This document shows positions 47,008-58,330 of a DNA stretch of 64,000 bases, piece after piece. Source of the DNA: Pseudeuparius sepicola. Its lineage: Eukaryota > Arthropoda > Insecta > Coleoptera > Anthribidae. The stretch lies in NCBI GenBank assembly GCA_963920635.1, contig OY987299.1:127163373-127227372 (forward strand). Direction: 5' to 3'. Made by a program: the position numbers and the translations under genes. The notes under the pieces are model-generated. The model saw only the letters and a program-made list of their open reading frames with translations, did not search any database and was not told the origin of the DNA. Numbering within the stretch: position 1 is the first letter of the stretch; each line of letters starts with the position of its first letter.

Positions 47008-47988
47008 AAGGTTTGTTCCAACAGGGCCAATAACCGTGCTCAAGCACGTTCAGCGCATGCGCACTACCCCACTGGCTGTTCCAACTGAATTATGTACCTA
47101 CCGACACGGGACGATACACGCACTGTTCCAGCCGATTTATGGATCATTTGTGTATCGTCCTTGTACGATAAAAACGGTGCCTGGTCTAAAGCAATAACCG
47201 CGTGTACTGACATGCGCAGTGTATGGTCGTGTGACAGAGATAAACATTAACATCATATTTTTGTTTTTACGTAGATAGGTTTAAATCGATGGCTGGGATC
47301 GTGTTTTTTATTTCTTGTTGGTTTTTGGCTTGTTGGGTAGGGCGGGGAATCGTTGAACAATTTTTCCGTTCCATCTGAAATTTTCTTTGGGATCATTTGT
47401 TCCAACTCGAATTTACGTACCGTCACAGAACTGTACATGAACTAGATGATAACCCTTAAAGAACGCATGCGCTAGTTTTGCACCGTTCATGTGCGATCCC
47501 AAAGAAAATTTCAGATGGAACGGATTGTGAATCAAATCGACCAAATCACGTTTTGCGACCGCACCTAACCTGCGTGTTTAATATGTGGCTAACCGAATGT
47601 TCGGTGGGCTAACCTCACTCTTCACTCTAAAAAATTATTGTTCAACGATTCCCCGCCCTACCCAACAAGCCAAAAACCAACAAGAAATAAAAAACACGAT
47701 CCCAGCCATCGATTTAAAACCATCTACGTAAAAACAAAAATATGAGGTTATTGTTTATCTCTGTCACATGACTACATTGCGCATGTCAGTACACGCGGTT
47801 ATTGCTTTAGACCAGGCACCGTTTTTATCGTACAAGGACGATACACAAATGATCCATAAATCGGCTGGAACAGTGCGTGTATCGTCCCGTGTCGGTAGGT
47901 ACATAATTCAGTTGGAACAGCCAGCGGGGTAGTGCGCATGCGCTGAACGTGCTTGAGGACGGTTATTGGCCCTGTTGGAACAAACCTT
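47008..47988. repeat. 981-bp foldback element inside the DD41D transposon
   Basis: The arms 47008-47362 and 47636-47988 are nearly identical in inverse orientation (ends AAGGTTTGTTCCAACAGGG). A further inner pair lies at 47363-47400 with 47492-47526. The same 60-codon nonsense frame can be read from each arm. Between 47527 and 47635 there is a unique stretch. Target duplication not resolved; no coding capacity. Confidence 0.85.
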
Positions 47989-48089
47989 TTCAAGTTTGGC
48001 TAGTAGCCGACGGAGGGCATTTGCGAATGTAACATGGCGTTATTTCCCAGTTTTGTCTTGATTTTCCCGGCAAATCGTTCAGCGTCTTT

Positions 48090-49414
48090 GTGAAAATGCC
48101 GGAGTATTCGAACGCCGAGTTAACGGACATGGTTATAATGTACGGGAGATGCGATGAAAGTGCACATCGAGCTGCAGCAGAATACCGTATTCGTTTTCCT
48201 AACAGGGCAAATATGCCTAACCCACGTACTTTCGTGAACATTGTACAACGTATGCGAAACACTGGTGTTTTGCAAGCTCGAAGGGGTGGGCCTGGAGGGC
48301 AAATGAACATGGACGATGTTGAGTCAGTGCTTGATTTGGTGAAAGAGCAACCTTCCATAAGCACTACAGCTATTGCAAGGAGATTGGGAATATCTCAGAA
48401 CAAGGCAAGTAAAATAAAACCAATAAAACTGACTTCTACCAAAGACTATCCCATGTGATGGGATTGTCTTTGCTTGCACCTAATACCTACATAAAATTTA
48501 AAATGTAACAATACAATTATTTACAGGCATGGAGGATTCTAAGGGAAAACGGCCTTCACCCTTATCACATACAAAAGGTCCAAGCATTAGAAGCAAATGA
48601 TTTTCCGGTGAGAATGACCTACTGCACTTGGCTACGTGATCGAATCGCCCAAGACCCAAACTTTGTTTTCAACATTCTTTGGACAGACGAATGCTGCTTC
48701 ACACGTGCTGGGGTTTTAAACACGTATGTAAATTTTTACTTACTTATAGCTTTCTCTCCTCCATATTATCTTTTTTATTTATTATAAAATTGGCTATGTC
48801 AATCCTAACGCCTTCGCCAAAATTGTGAATATTTCTAATTTTTGTTTTTTTTTTTTAGACACAACAGCCATATTTGGTCCGATGAGAACCCACATGCTGT
48901 TCGGCGGTTTAATTTCCAACGTCGGTTTTCCATCAATGTTTGGGCTGGAGTTTATGGAGATCGATTAATTGGACCATACATTCTACCGGAAAATTTAAAC
49001 GCTGAACGATACTTGTATTTTCTGACAAATGTTTTGTTTGATAATTTGCCACTACAAGTACTGCATGACATGTGGTTTATGCACGATGGTGCACCAGCCC
49101 ATTTTGCGAGACCTGTTCGTGCACTTTTAGACGACCAATGCCCCAACCGTTGGATCGGAAGAGGAGGGCCCATTGCATGGCCGCCGCGATCACCAGACTT
49201 GAATCCAATGGATTTTTGTATTTGGGGATTCATGAAGGCGATTGTGTACGAGCAGGAAATCGACAACGAGCAGCAGTTACGTGAACGAATTGAAGGTGCA
49301 GCTGTCCAAATCCGGAATAATCATGGACTTTTTGCACGTATCCGGACTTCTTTAGTTAACCGAGTGAATTTGTGCATCGAAGTTAACGGCGGCCTCTTTG
49401 AACAGCTACTGTAG
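48090..49414 (+). CDS. rosa-like DD41D transposase, intact after splicing of two introns
   Basis: Exons 48090-48404, 48527-48723 and 48859-49414 join to 355 residues. Intron 1 is GC-AG (donor AAG|GCAAGT, acceptor TTTACAG); intron 2 is GT-AG (donor GTATGT). Residues 1-60 are the DUF4817-like HTH region (NAELTDMVIMYGRCDESAHR, ending RRGGPGGQ). A second HTH follows (ISTTAIARRLGISQNKA). The core has LWTDECCF, HDGAPAHFARP and WPPRSPDLNPMDFCIWG. 41 residues lie between the second and third Asp, the DD41D spacing. It ends EVNGGLFEQLL. All three catalytic Asp are present and the frame is unbroken. The start could also be the Met two codons later (48096). Confidence 0.88.
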
Positions 49415-49987
49415 TGCTTTGCATGTGCATTTGTGCAATGTGTGCTAGTGCAGTTGTGATTTTTCGGTTACCCTTCGGGGTTTTCCTGGCGGAGGGGATC
49501 TACCTCGTCGTGGTCGTCAGGCTGAGTACCTCGCTTCAAACAAAAGGAATAGCAGAGGGAAACCAAGAGATCCCCAACAGATTTAAAAAATGTGAATGTT
49601 GTGTTGTGTGACTTTTAATGTAAAAAAGCAAGAAAACAGAAAATGGTGCAAACAATCCTGGAAATGTCAGTAAGGTAGGTGTTTCATAGGCATTCTACAT
49701 GTTCCTCAGAAAGTAATCGTTTTTAAAAGGAAATCGAAATTTTGTGGTGAATCCTCGGATAAATTGATAGACGTGGCAACGCCGCGCTATTGACATATGC
49801 GAAATTTTTAGACATGTCGCGCGGGCGTCCATAGGCGGCGTTTTTTGAGGGGTTTAATACAATTTGAAAAAAAAATTTTTTAGGCTTAAGACAAATGTTA
49901 GAAAATTTTTGAAAATTTATTTTAGCAAGTCTAATTTTTCTTTATCTGCCATAAAAATTTTTGTACTAAGTGATAGTTAACCCTGTA

Positions 49988-50298
49988 TAGCAGCCCAGTA
50001 GCCGTCCAGAAACTTCCACGAACTTCCACAAAGTTCCGCTCATTTCGACCGAGGGGCGTGGCGAATAATCGAGAAACAACGCAAAGTGTCCCTACAATAC
50101 AAAATAGTTTGGCTGCAACTGCGTCTGCCTCTCGTCAAAAGATGGCGCTAGGCGCTACTATTACTACATATATTCAAACGTAATAATAATCTAACTCTTC
50201 ACTCCTCGTATTTTTTCGGTATAATATTAGGTAATATTTTGCTTATTTCGGGGGGGGGGGGGTTGAACCCCCGAAACCCCCCCTTGGCTACGCCCGTG
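49988..50298. other. 5' (promoter-side) end of the hAT element
   Basis: GC-richer DNA that continues the hAT sequence interrupted at 46404, ending in a 13-G run (50250-50262), a C-rich stretch and the right terminal repeat. Confidence 0.7.
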
Positions 50299-50306
50299 AA
50301 CAGTGG

Positions 50307-50827
50307 CTTAAGTTATAGTTGTGGTTACTGTAATCGGATCAAAAATGTTTATTGGGTAAGGTATTGAAATTTAAATTCAAATAACTATCTTTGGAAAATA
50401 GATCATTCCGCCGTTAATATAGAGAAGCTATTTAAAAATTTGCAACAGTACCTACAGATGCAACGCAACAAACTGATAGATAAATTGCGGTGCGAATATA
50501 TTTAAGAGATGCCAAGAGCCCAAGAATGCAAAGCAATAATTTTTTTCTACTCCTATGCTAGTAACGTGACGTTTAGGTTATAAGTAAGTTCATTGTTACG
50601 AACACTGATACGTAATGACTGACACGTAATGTCTGACACGTAATAAAAAAAATAAGTATCTGTTCTTAATTAACACGCAATTATCACGGGTGCCTTGTTA
50701 GCGCGGCATCCGCGTCACCATAGCAACTAACCAACATACTAATTGTTCCCTGACAGATAATCAGACGTATAGTTTATCTATTTTAATAGTTTTTCTTTCG
50801 TCGAAGAAAAATTATAATACAAAACTC
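50307..50827. other. neuroligin intron, nothing recognised
   Basis: It contains a short tandem motif, GACTGACACGTAATGTCTGACACGTAA, around 50615-50642, written here only as a locus because it has no further context. Confidence 0.3.
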
Positions 50828-50927
50828 GAGTTGTAAGCTTATTACATCCTCGTGGAATTACAGCACTCGCCGCTGCGCGGCTCGTGCGCAACTTTTCCAC
50901 TCATACGAAATAAGCTGTTTACAACTC
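50828..50927. repeat. intronic hairpin just downstream of the exon B splice donor
   Basis: GAGTTGTAA (50828-50836) plus GCTTATT pairs with AATAAGC (50909-50915) plus TTACAACTC (50919-50927). In the loop a second GC-rich hairpin (GCACTCGCCGC/GCGGCTCGTGC, 9 of 11 paired) can form. On the transcribed minus strand it starts about 20 bases after the exon B donor. Confidence 0.7.
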
Positions 50928-50953
50928 TCGCTGCGTAATATACTATTACGTAC

Positions 50954-51153
50954 CTGTACATCCTCTCCGTTGAAGGCAAAGTAGGCTTCGGCCTTCGCCA
51001 CACCGAGCATCAAGTCATATCTGCTGAGCTTCGAGACTACTGGTTTTCTCAGAAGGACGCTGTTCAGGATGGTTATTGCGTTTGGTGGCTCGGTCTTTTG
51101 AGGATTGGTATTTTGTGGGTCGAAGTCATTGTAGTGGGCAGTGTCTGTTCCAC
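50954..51153 (-). CDS. Nlg: neuroligin exon B
   Basis: A 200-base exon with acceptor TGTTTCAG and donor GTACGT. It enters in phase 1 (completing a Gly codon with exon A) and leaves in phase 0. It encodes GGTDTAHYNDFDPQNTNPQK, then ITILNSVLLRKPVVSKLSRY and DLMLGVAKAEAYFAFNGEDVQ. The last segment is a strongly conserved insect neuroligin string (the cholinesterase-like region after the active-site gorge strand). The first part is the variable insert between conserved blocks. Its reading frame joins exon A (TGEPPG) and exon C (YGIEADRR) without change. Confidence 0.92.
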
Positions 51154-52302
51154 CTGAAACACATTTGGCGAAAATAGAAATCTTCCTGATAAAAAACCCT
51201 GAAAAAGCACAATGGAAAATATGTTTTTAGCTAGATTCGTAGAGATAGTGTTTAAAACACGTTTTTTTTTAAATTTAATACTGTTGTATACCTGGCCGGT
51301 GATTATAATATTTATACAATTAACATTGTACTGAAAACATTCCTTTAAATTTATGAAAGTTTCGTACATTTGGCAACAGAGCTAAGGCGCATGACGGCAA
51401 GCGTCGTCCGATGCCTCATACATGGTGGAATCAAGTCAGTGGCAGTGGAAAATAAGGGGTCAAACAGGTAAAAATGAAGTTTAGAAAAAAAATAATTTCG
51501 GCTTAAAAATTTTTTAATTGCGAGTTATGAATAAATTTCCCTGTATAATCACTGATCTGACCAAGAATCTTTATGTAACAAAATCACATTTGTACGGCGA
51601 GGCGCTGGCTTTATAAACCCAAACAGAACAGAGGGAGAATCGGCTTTCTCAAACCGAAATCTAATACTATACGCAAGGAACATAATAAAAAGCAAACTCT
51701 GGAATTTCTGACTTAAATAAATAAACGCCAGGGACCAGCCAACTCGCAAGAGTATACATCCGCCCCCTTTCGGATAAAATGAAAAAAACTCGAAGAAACA
51801 TATGGTTTTGCCAGATATGCTGTTGGATGGGATCGTTGTAGCTCTCTGTGTACTTTAGAAACCGATAAACCTAATTTTATAAGTGTAATTATTAGGTGTA
51901 ACGAAAAAGTCGTAAGCTCGGAAATGTTATTAACAGGGTATTTAGAAAACAACGCGTTCTTTTGATGCAAAAAAATCGATTGAAGAGACTTTAAAAGAAT
52001 ATAGGCAATTTAATTAATTTATTTTTTTGTACCCTTCGACCATTGGCAGACAATTATTTGCACAAAAAGAACAAAAACATAAACTGCAATCCAACCTTAC
52101 ATACATAAACTTTCGGTTAAATTTTTAGAAAAGTTCCACCTTACTAAAAATTGGAAAACATCTGAAATTAAATCCTCAAAAGTTGTTTTGCAGATTTTGC
52201 GCAAAGCTTTTCATTAACAAAAACAAAAAAGATCGTTGGTATCTTAGACAAATAATAAACATAGACAATTTGGAATAATTTAGTTGATATCTACAATCTA
52301 CA
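51154..52302. other. neuroligin intron, nothing recognised
   Basis: AT-rich, with short spurious frames only. Confidence 0.4.
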
Positions 52303-53044
52303 TACAGTGTGTCCCAGTTTGATACTGGACACCTCAGAAATATATGAAGGGCAAGGGAAACAAATGGTCTCTATTTTTTTTATTGGTAGTCCCAAGGGAG
52401 AGTATCTCATAGGCGCTAGTATTTGTATGGGGTATTATTTCATGGCCTGCTGGGATTTTTTAAAATAGCAAATTTTCAAGAAACCCCATTAGGATTTTTT
52501 TTTACGACAAAATGTTATGAAGAAAACTTATTCAGAATGAAAAACTAAGTGGATTCATAAGATTTCAAAAGTCTAGACCTACTTTGATTTTTAGATCTAT
52601 CTCCCACTTTTTTCTTAGGAAAGTGTCCTTTCTGGAGCTTTCACGTCAAAATTTAATTTTTTCACTATGAAAAAGTTTTCTTAATAATATTTTGACGTGA
52701 AAGCTCCAGAAAGGACACATTTATAAGAAAAAAGTGGGAGAAAAAGGCGAAAAAGCTAAAAATCAAACTAGGCCTAGACTTTTGCATTTTTGCAAATACA
52801 CTCAGTTTTTCATTCTGAAAGTTTTCTCAATAACATTTTGTCGTAAAAAAATCCCTAATAGGGTTTCTTGAAAATTTGCTATTTTAAACAATCATAGCAG
52901 GCCTTGAAATAATTACCCCATCCAAATACCACCGCCTATGAGATATTCTCCCTTGGGGCTACCAATAAAAAAATAGAGACCATTTGCTTCCCTTGCCCTT
53001 CATATATTTCTGAGGTGTCCAGTATCAAATTGGGACACACTGTA
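52303..53044. repeat. 742-bp foldback MITE
   Basis: It starts TACAGTGTGTCCCAGTTTGA and ends with the complement. The arms stay paired almost to the centre near 52670 (AAAGCTCCAGAAAGGAC repeated inverted). Non-coding. Confidence 0.85.
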
Positions 53045-56000
53045 TAGTAAAAATTTGGATAGTTACCATTTAGCAATAAATTTTACTGATTTTGTGAACT
53101 TACTGATCCGACTTGGTCTATAAATAATATCCTTAATAAATTAATTATTCCGTCAAACGTGGCAACGTTGCAAAAGCTCTTTGTGATCGATGTTCATTTG
53201 CTTTATTATGCCCCAACAGCTGATACAGAGTTCGTTGAGATTTCGCCGGTTTGTTTTGATGTGTTTCGAGTGTTTACTTTTGTGTTATTCTTTTCTTTTT
53301 GAGGAGATTTTGGGGTTATTGGACAAAAGACATAGACCTATAGTTATGTTAGTAATTAGTGAAAACTTTAAGAACGATGGGAAGAGTAAAGTGTTGGATT
53401 TGTGGCATAGGAAACGTAACCTCTAAATTTGTTGTTTTTGTTTTGAGTAGGCATTTTTTATGTTGGCTGATTGCAATGCTAGGTTAGTCTGTGTTTATTA
53501 TTTGTCAGAGGTTGAGGTTGGTATCCATGCATCGAGACAGATAGAAATAAATGCTTTAAACATGGCCCCATCGATTTGGTCACGTCCTCAGGATATTATG
53601 AACACGTGTTCCCTTTGCTTTCCTCTGGATCCGAGTTCTTTTCCCGACGACGCTCGGTCAGTTACTTCACGTCTCATTCCATCTATATTTATAGGAGGTC
53701 GGGAGCGTCGTCAGAAAACGAGCAGCGCTGCAGAAATCGACAGCGCTACCAGACAGTAAATTGAAAGCAAAACGTGATTGCTGTTCACGTTTACAATAAG
53801 AATGATAGAAAAATACAGACCAGAGGCGGGTGCGAGTGCTAAGTTAGAGACTATTCATTTCGTTTACGTTTCTACAAGGGATATGGGGTCGGTAGATATG
53901 ATTCCCACAGTTCACAAACTCACTTCAGCTCTCCGAAATTATGAAAATATAGTTATTAACATCTGACCCGGTGCGCGGCATGGCTAATAGGTGTCCATTC
54001 AGCAGACTGCCAAATACACAACTCTCGGCCTCATCGACAATTCTCTTTTTATACAAAATAGATCCGGGCCTGGAGATATACTCAGTCGAATTAACCCGAA
54101 TAGCAGGGCAGAAATTCAATAAAGCCGGGGCCGGACATAATATTAAGGGAATTTAATTGAAAACTAGCTAATTACCGCGAATTAGATGGATAACTCCCCC
54201 GGGTCGAGGGCCCCGGCGAGCCGGATTGTGTATGGTGTGTTGGAGATTTATTTAATTCGGATCTCCAGATTACTTCTTTTTAATTGTTCTAATTTGATGT
54301 TCCTAAAATTAACGAATGAAGGTCTCAACGATCTAAACCATATCTTTTTTTTTATTATAATCATTGAAATAATGTTGGTATATGGTATTTATCAAGTTGA
54401 TAAAGATCGTCATTTTCATCTTTGGAAGATCCAGTTAATTTATGAAATTAAGCCAGCCAGCAGATCATATTATATGCAAAGCTCCGAGCATTCACCAAGT
54501 TTTTGAGACACACTGTATGTCTTGCATTTTCTGGATTCTGTATGACACAACTTTTATATGTACACGCGCGGCCTCATAAATGTTTCTACTAGGCACGAGA
54601 AATGAGCAAGAAATCAAGAATTTCGGGTAAGTGCGGCAACGTTGCGCCAATTCCACGGCTTCTCAAATCAACAACTTTCCCTACATTCTCTCGTACCACC
54701 CACGGTATGCCAGCGCGCAGTTGCTGTGACGTCAACGGTGACGCTTATTCGACAAAATCATGGCTTACTTTTATTTTTAAACGGAAATTTGACTCGTTTT
54801 ATTGTGAGCTAGGCAACCACATATACACCAAAGTGTCTCAAGGTGCCTACATTCTATCTTTGGATTTAACTTCATGCGGAATTGATAACTGACGTATGTC
54901 AGTGAGACTAATTTCAGGACTATTTTTTATAAGTTGGCCGCGCGTTTGTCGAAGTGACGTAGATGCGCAGAAGAGTTTAATTTTCGTTCTACTAGCTCGC
55001 ATACCGTTATTTGTGTATCGTGGTACCACGCCGCTCCTCCCCGTAGAAAAAATTGCGTTGACTGACGTTTTAATACGCCAGTCAACGAAAATACATTATT
55101 ATTATAATAATTTATAAGTGGATTTAAAGTTTTACCTACATTGTTCCTTGGTGTTTTGAGATTCACGTAACGTGAAATTACTTTGATTAACAAAGGGGTA
55201 GGTATTAATTAAATAAGGTATATCTAAGTATAATTGTGTTATTATAGAAGAATCTCGTCGGGGTTTTTTTACATTGGTTTATTACACTTCTTTATCTTAA
55301 CCGCCAACCAAAACTTTTTTTTTTTAAAGCTTCCCTGGAGCCTTCGGTTGAGGTTCTTGCCGGGCCCCCGAAAAATCGAGAACTAAGAAAAAACAGGCAA
55401 TTTCCAAGAGTGGTTTCAGAGGATTTTCCGTCGGTTTCGTTGATTCTACAGCCGTCCCGTTTCTCGAAAGCGGTTAATCGTGAATCGGAAAATTCTTTTA
55501 GATATCGGATTTTCGCGGTTCTTTTTGGTACCGGAGACTCCCAATTAAGAGATTTACCACCTCCTTCGATTCTTAAAACAGCGCTATTCGAGGTTGTCGA
55601 AAGACTTTTGCCACAAAAGCCCCCAATATCCGTGGGCAGGGTTGTAAGATTTTCCTCTATTATTCATGCAATCTAAGGCCAACCTAACAGCGCCGAATTT
55701 ACTGTTTTTCGCACTGCAACTGGCAATGTCGCGTAAGGCAATGTCGCGTAATAAGCTGTTAAATTTGCCGTCACTTACGCCTTTGAGGTTATGGCTCAAA
55801 GAGAGAGGGGAGGGGCAATTGCAACGTTGTCAGTTGAATGCCTTTGCGACTGCACGTAATGGAACGATTTCAAGGGCCGCGCCTGTACTTCCGAAATTCT
55901 CCACAAAATTTACAAAAACGGCTTTTGCTTTTAGAAGGATTTCCTACAATATTAACATCGTATCTCAGAATCAAAAAATGCAAAACTTATTTTCCCACAG

Positions 56001-56101
56001 TCAACAAACGATATCCCATTGACGTGTTAATGTTATAATTGAAAATTGTCGCCCTGTTTTTTCCGATGTGTATTCCGACATGCGATCTAGAAAAAACTCA
56101 C
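53045..56101. other. neuroligin intron between exons A and B, no gene recognised
   Basis: Several GC-richer islands (53520-53760, 54120-54240, 54640-54740, 55330-55620) carry short frames without recognisable domains. A small hairpin GTTGACTG/CAGTCAAC lies at about 55057-55086. Confidence 0.4.
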
Positions 56102-56362
56102 CTGGGGGTTCCCCGGTGTCTATGACAACGCCATCCACGCTCGGACCGAAGGCGAAGGTGAAATCGGGCGGGCGGACCGGCGCCGCCAGCAGAGCTTCTA
56201 GCGGCCGCTCCCGCAAACACTGGAGGAGGCGCGCGTGCGGCAACGCCGGCGAGCAACCGGCGTGCTGCGCCACCAGCGCCGCGTAGCGGGAAGGTTCGCG
56301 AACCAGGGACCACGGCGCAAGCGCGGATCCCGACATGAGGACGGCGCGGTGGAAGAGAACAC
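56102..56362 (-). CDS. Nlg: neuroligin exon A
   Basis: A 261-base exon with acceptor GTTCCAG and donor GTGAGT on the minus strand. It encodes VLFHRAVLMSGSALAPWSLV, then REPSRYAALVAQHAGCSP, LLQCLRERPLEALLAAPVRP and FAFGPSVDGVVIDTGEPP. In carboxylesterase-fold proteins the GLFHRAI.MSGSAL segment follows the nucleophile elbow; in neuroligins it is part of the catalytically inactive adhesion domain. It enters with two bases of a split codon and leaves with one, which joins exon B. The exon is strikingly GC-rich compared with its AT-rich introns. Upstream exons (signal peptide, N-terminal esterase part) are outside the window. Confidence 0.93.
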
Positions 56363-56493
56363 CTGGAACGAAGAAGCAGATATTGATTTTATTATGTCTT
56401 GATGTTTTGATGTCTTGTTGTATTCGTAATTTTATGTTTTGATATTTTGATGTTTATACGTTTTAAATTCTTCTAATCGTCCTGGTCGTATCT

Positions 56494-56758
56494 TTCGTTA
56501 TTTCGTAATAATAATCCTGAGCATCGACCACATTTTTTACATAAGTTTATTTTTCAAAACATATAGGTACAGTAGTTTACGCGTTTTGGCATAATGCCAT
56601 CATCAGAACTATATATATATATATATATATATATAAGAGGAGGGGTAGTCGTGGCTTGACTAGTTAAACAACAAGAACCAAATTTAGTGGGAAAGCTTTC
56701 ACCAATAAAAAGAGTCTTCACACTTAAAAAATGGCTTATTTCCCACTAAATTTGGTTG

Positions 56759-56795
<37 letters not shown>

Positions 56796-57480
56796 TAAGA
56801 AAAGGTGATAATGGGCAAACACTCAAAGTTAACAAAAAGAAAAAACTAGTAACCGCATACACGTGTTTCATGCTATTTGAAGCTGCAAATGTGCTGTTGG
56901 CTCCTGCCTGGACTTCATTTGTTGCTTCCCAAATCATGCCTATCTTTTGATTTGGTTAATGTTACACCGTACTGATGATTGCCAAATAGCATGAAACACG
57001 TGTATGCGGTTACTAGTTTTTTCTTTTTGTTAACTTTGAGTGTTTGCCCATTATCACCTTTTCTTATAATTATTACATTTACACTCGCTAATCTTACATC
57101 CTTATTGTCATTGTATCTTGGGTTATGAAGATTTCCACGCAGGTCGCTTTAGCAGCCTCCGTGGCGATGTTAGTACAAGCCCCAAAATAGGGGATGTGCT
57201 GACTGAAGCTGCAAATGTGCTGTTGGCTCCTGCCTGGACTTCATTTGTTGCTTCCCAAATCATGCCTATCTTTTGATTTGGTTAATGTTACACCGTACTG
57301 ATGATTGCCAAATAGCATGAAACACGTGTATGCGGTTACTAGTTTTTTCTTTTTGTTAACTTTGAGTGTTTGCCCATTATCACCTTTTCTTATAATTATT
57401 ACATTTACACTCGCTAATCTTACATCCTTATATATATATATATATATATTATTTATAATATTAAAACTTTTCACTATAAA
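56494..57480. repeat. Penelope-type terminal sequence, AT microsatellites and a 225-bp duplication
   Basis: 56494-56560 matches 58263-58325 in inverse orientation. On the minus strand a hammerhead-like motif (CTGATGA, stem GGCATTATGCC, CGCGTA, with flanking TAGTT/AACTA pairing) lies at about 56572-56608. AT runs occur at 56611-56635, 56761-56791 and 57429-57450. A hairpin AACCAAATTTAGTGGGAAA pairs 56677-56696 with 56738-56758. The block 56879-57110 is repeated at 57207-57430, and part of it (56795-56880) also occurs inverted. Confidence 0.7.
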
Positions 57481-57699
57481 AAAGAGAAAAACAATATAAA
57501 AAACCTATAACTCCAAAAGGTAGTATTGAGTACTTACATATTTATAAATAATATGTGTCGAGAAGTAAACACTATATTAAAAAGTTAAAATTCTCAGAAA
57601 ACATGTAACAACATTTTAAAATTCTGGTTACTACAGCAGTGACTGGAGTGGGCAACGAGTCGTGTCGAGGTAGTATTTCTTGTACTTTATTTTAATTAT

Positions 57700-58330
57700 T
57701 TAATAGATTATGATAAATTTTTGATATAAAGTTTAGATCAGTTTTTAAATTAATACAATTAGGATTTGTTTTGATATAAATCATTTCAAGAAAGTCTCTC
57801 TTTGTATGGTCACTCTCATAATCAAGAATTTTCACATTATTAAAATAAGAAATTGAGAAAGACAATTGTCAATAGCATGTTTGCTAAGTGCAGTTGAAAA
57901 AAGATTTTTATTACGTATATCCAACTTGTGCCTATACATTCTATTTTTCAAATATTTTAGTTTGTCCAATATAAACTGCTGGGCAGTCATTACAATTAAC
58001 TTTATATACTAAATTAGATTGCATGTCTATGTCACGGTTGGGTTTTAAATTAGAAAAAACTTTTTTAGTATTATTTGTTGGTTTGTGAGCAACCACTATA
58101 TTGTATTTCTTAAAAATTTTAGCAATTGATTCAGATACATTTTTCCAATATGGCATAGAAAAATATTTATTACTTTTTTGAGTGTTATTACAAGTAGATT
58201 GTTTATTATATATATTGTGTATTCTGTTCTTAATTAAAGGATAATATAACGAAATATAAACTTAAAATAAACCTATGTAAAATGTGGTCGATGCCCAGGA
58301 TTATTATTACGAAATTTAAACGTTTTGAGC
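57700..58330 (-). mobile_element. third Penelope-like family, GIY-YIG region
   Basis: The minus frame 58156-57941 gives ESIAKIFKKYNIVVAHKP, NLKPNRDIDMQSNLVYKVNC and NDCPAVYIGQTKIFEK: the linker and the start of a GIY-YIG domain with YIGQT intact. After a frameshift, the HKLDIRNKNLFSTALSKHA segment and a C-terminal part follow to about 57700. It differs clearly in sequence from the family at 14.3, 19.2 and 36-40 kb. The RT is missing. Confidence 0.7.

Larger units (their letters stand above)
46405..49987 (+). mobile_element. rosa-like (DD41D) transposon with 36-bp TIRs, carrying a palindrome
   Basis: The ends TACAGGGTTAACTATGACTT and its complement match over 36 bp with one mismatch. TA lies outside on both sides (46403-46404 and 49988-49989). 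It encodes an intron-containing transposase at 48090-49414. A 981-bp palindromic element (47008-47988) is inserted in its 5' part. It lies within the hAT element, between that element's promoter-side end and its coding remnant. Confidence 0.9.
43646..50298 (-). mobile_element. hAT element, internally deleted, carrying two nested transposons
   Basis: The termini are CACGGGCGTAGCCA and TGGCTACGCCCGTG, followed inward by runs of 12-13 G. They are flanked by the 8-bp direct repeat AACAGTGG (43638-43645 and 50299-50306), the target size expected of hAT. With the two inserted transposons removed, about 1.1 kb remains, encoding a fused remnant of the hAT transposase on the minus strand (46287-45780). 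It lies in the neuroligin intron between exons C and B. Confidence 0.9.

Noticed and set aside
46928..47993. Matching frames 46928-47197 plus and 47799-47993 minus
   Set aside because: They are mirror images in the arms of the foldback element at 47008-47988.
56068..56313. Frames overlapping neuroligin exon A on both strands
   Set aside because: Shadows of the GC-rich exon, with no independent support.
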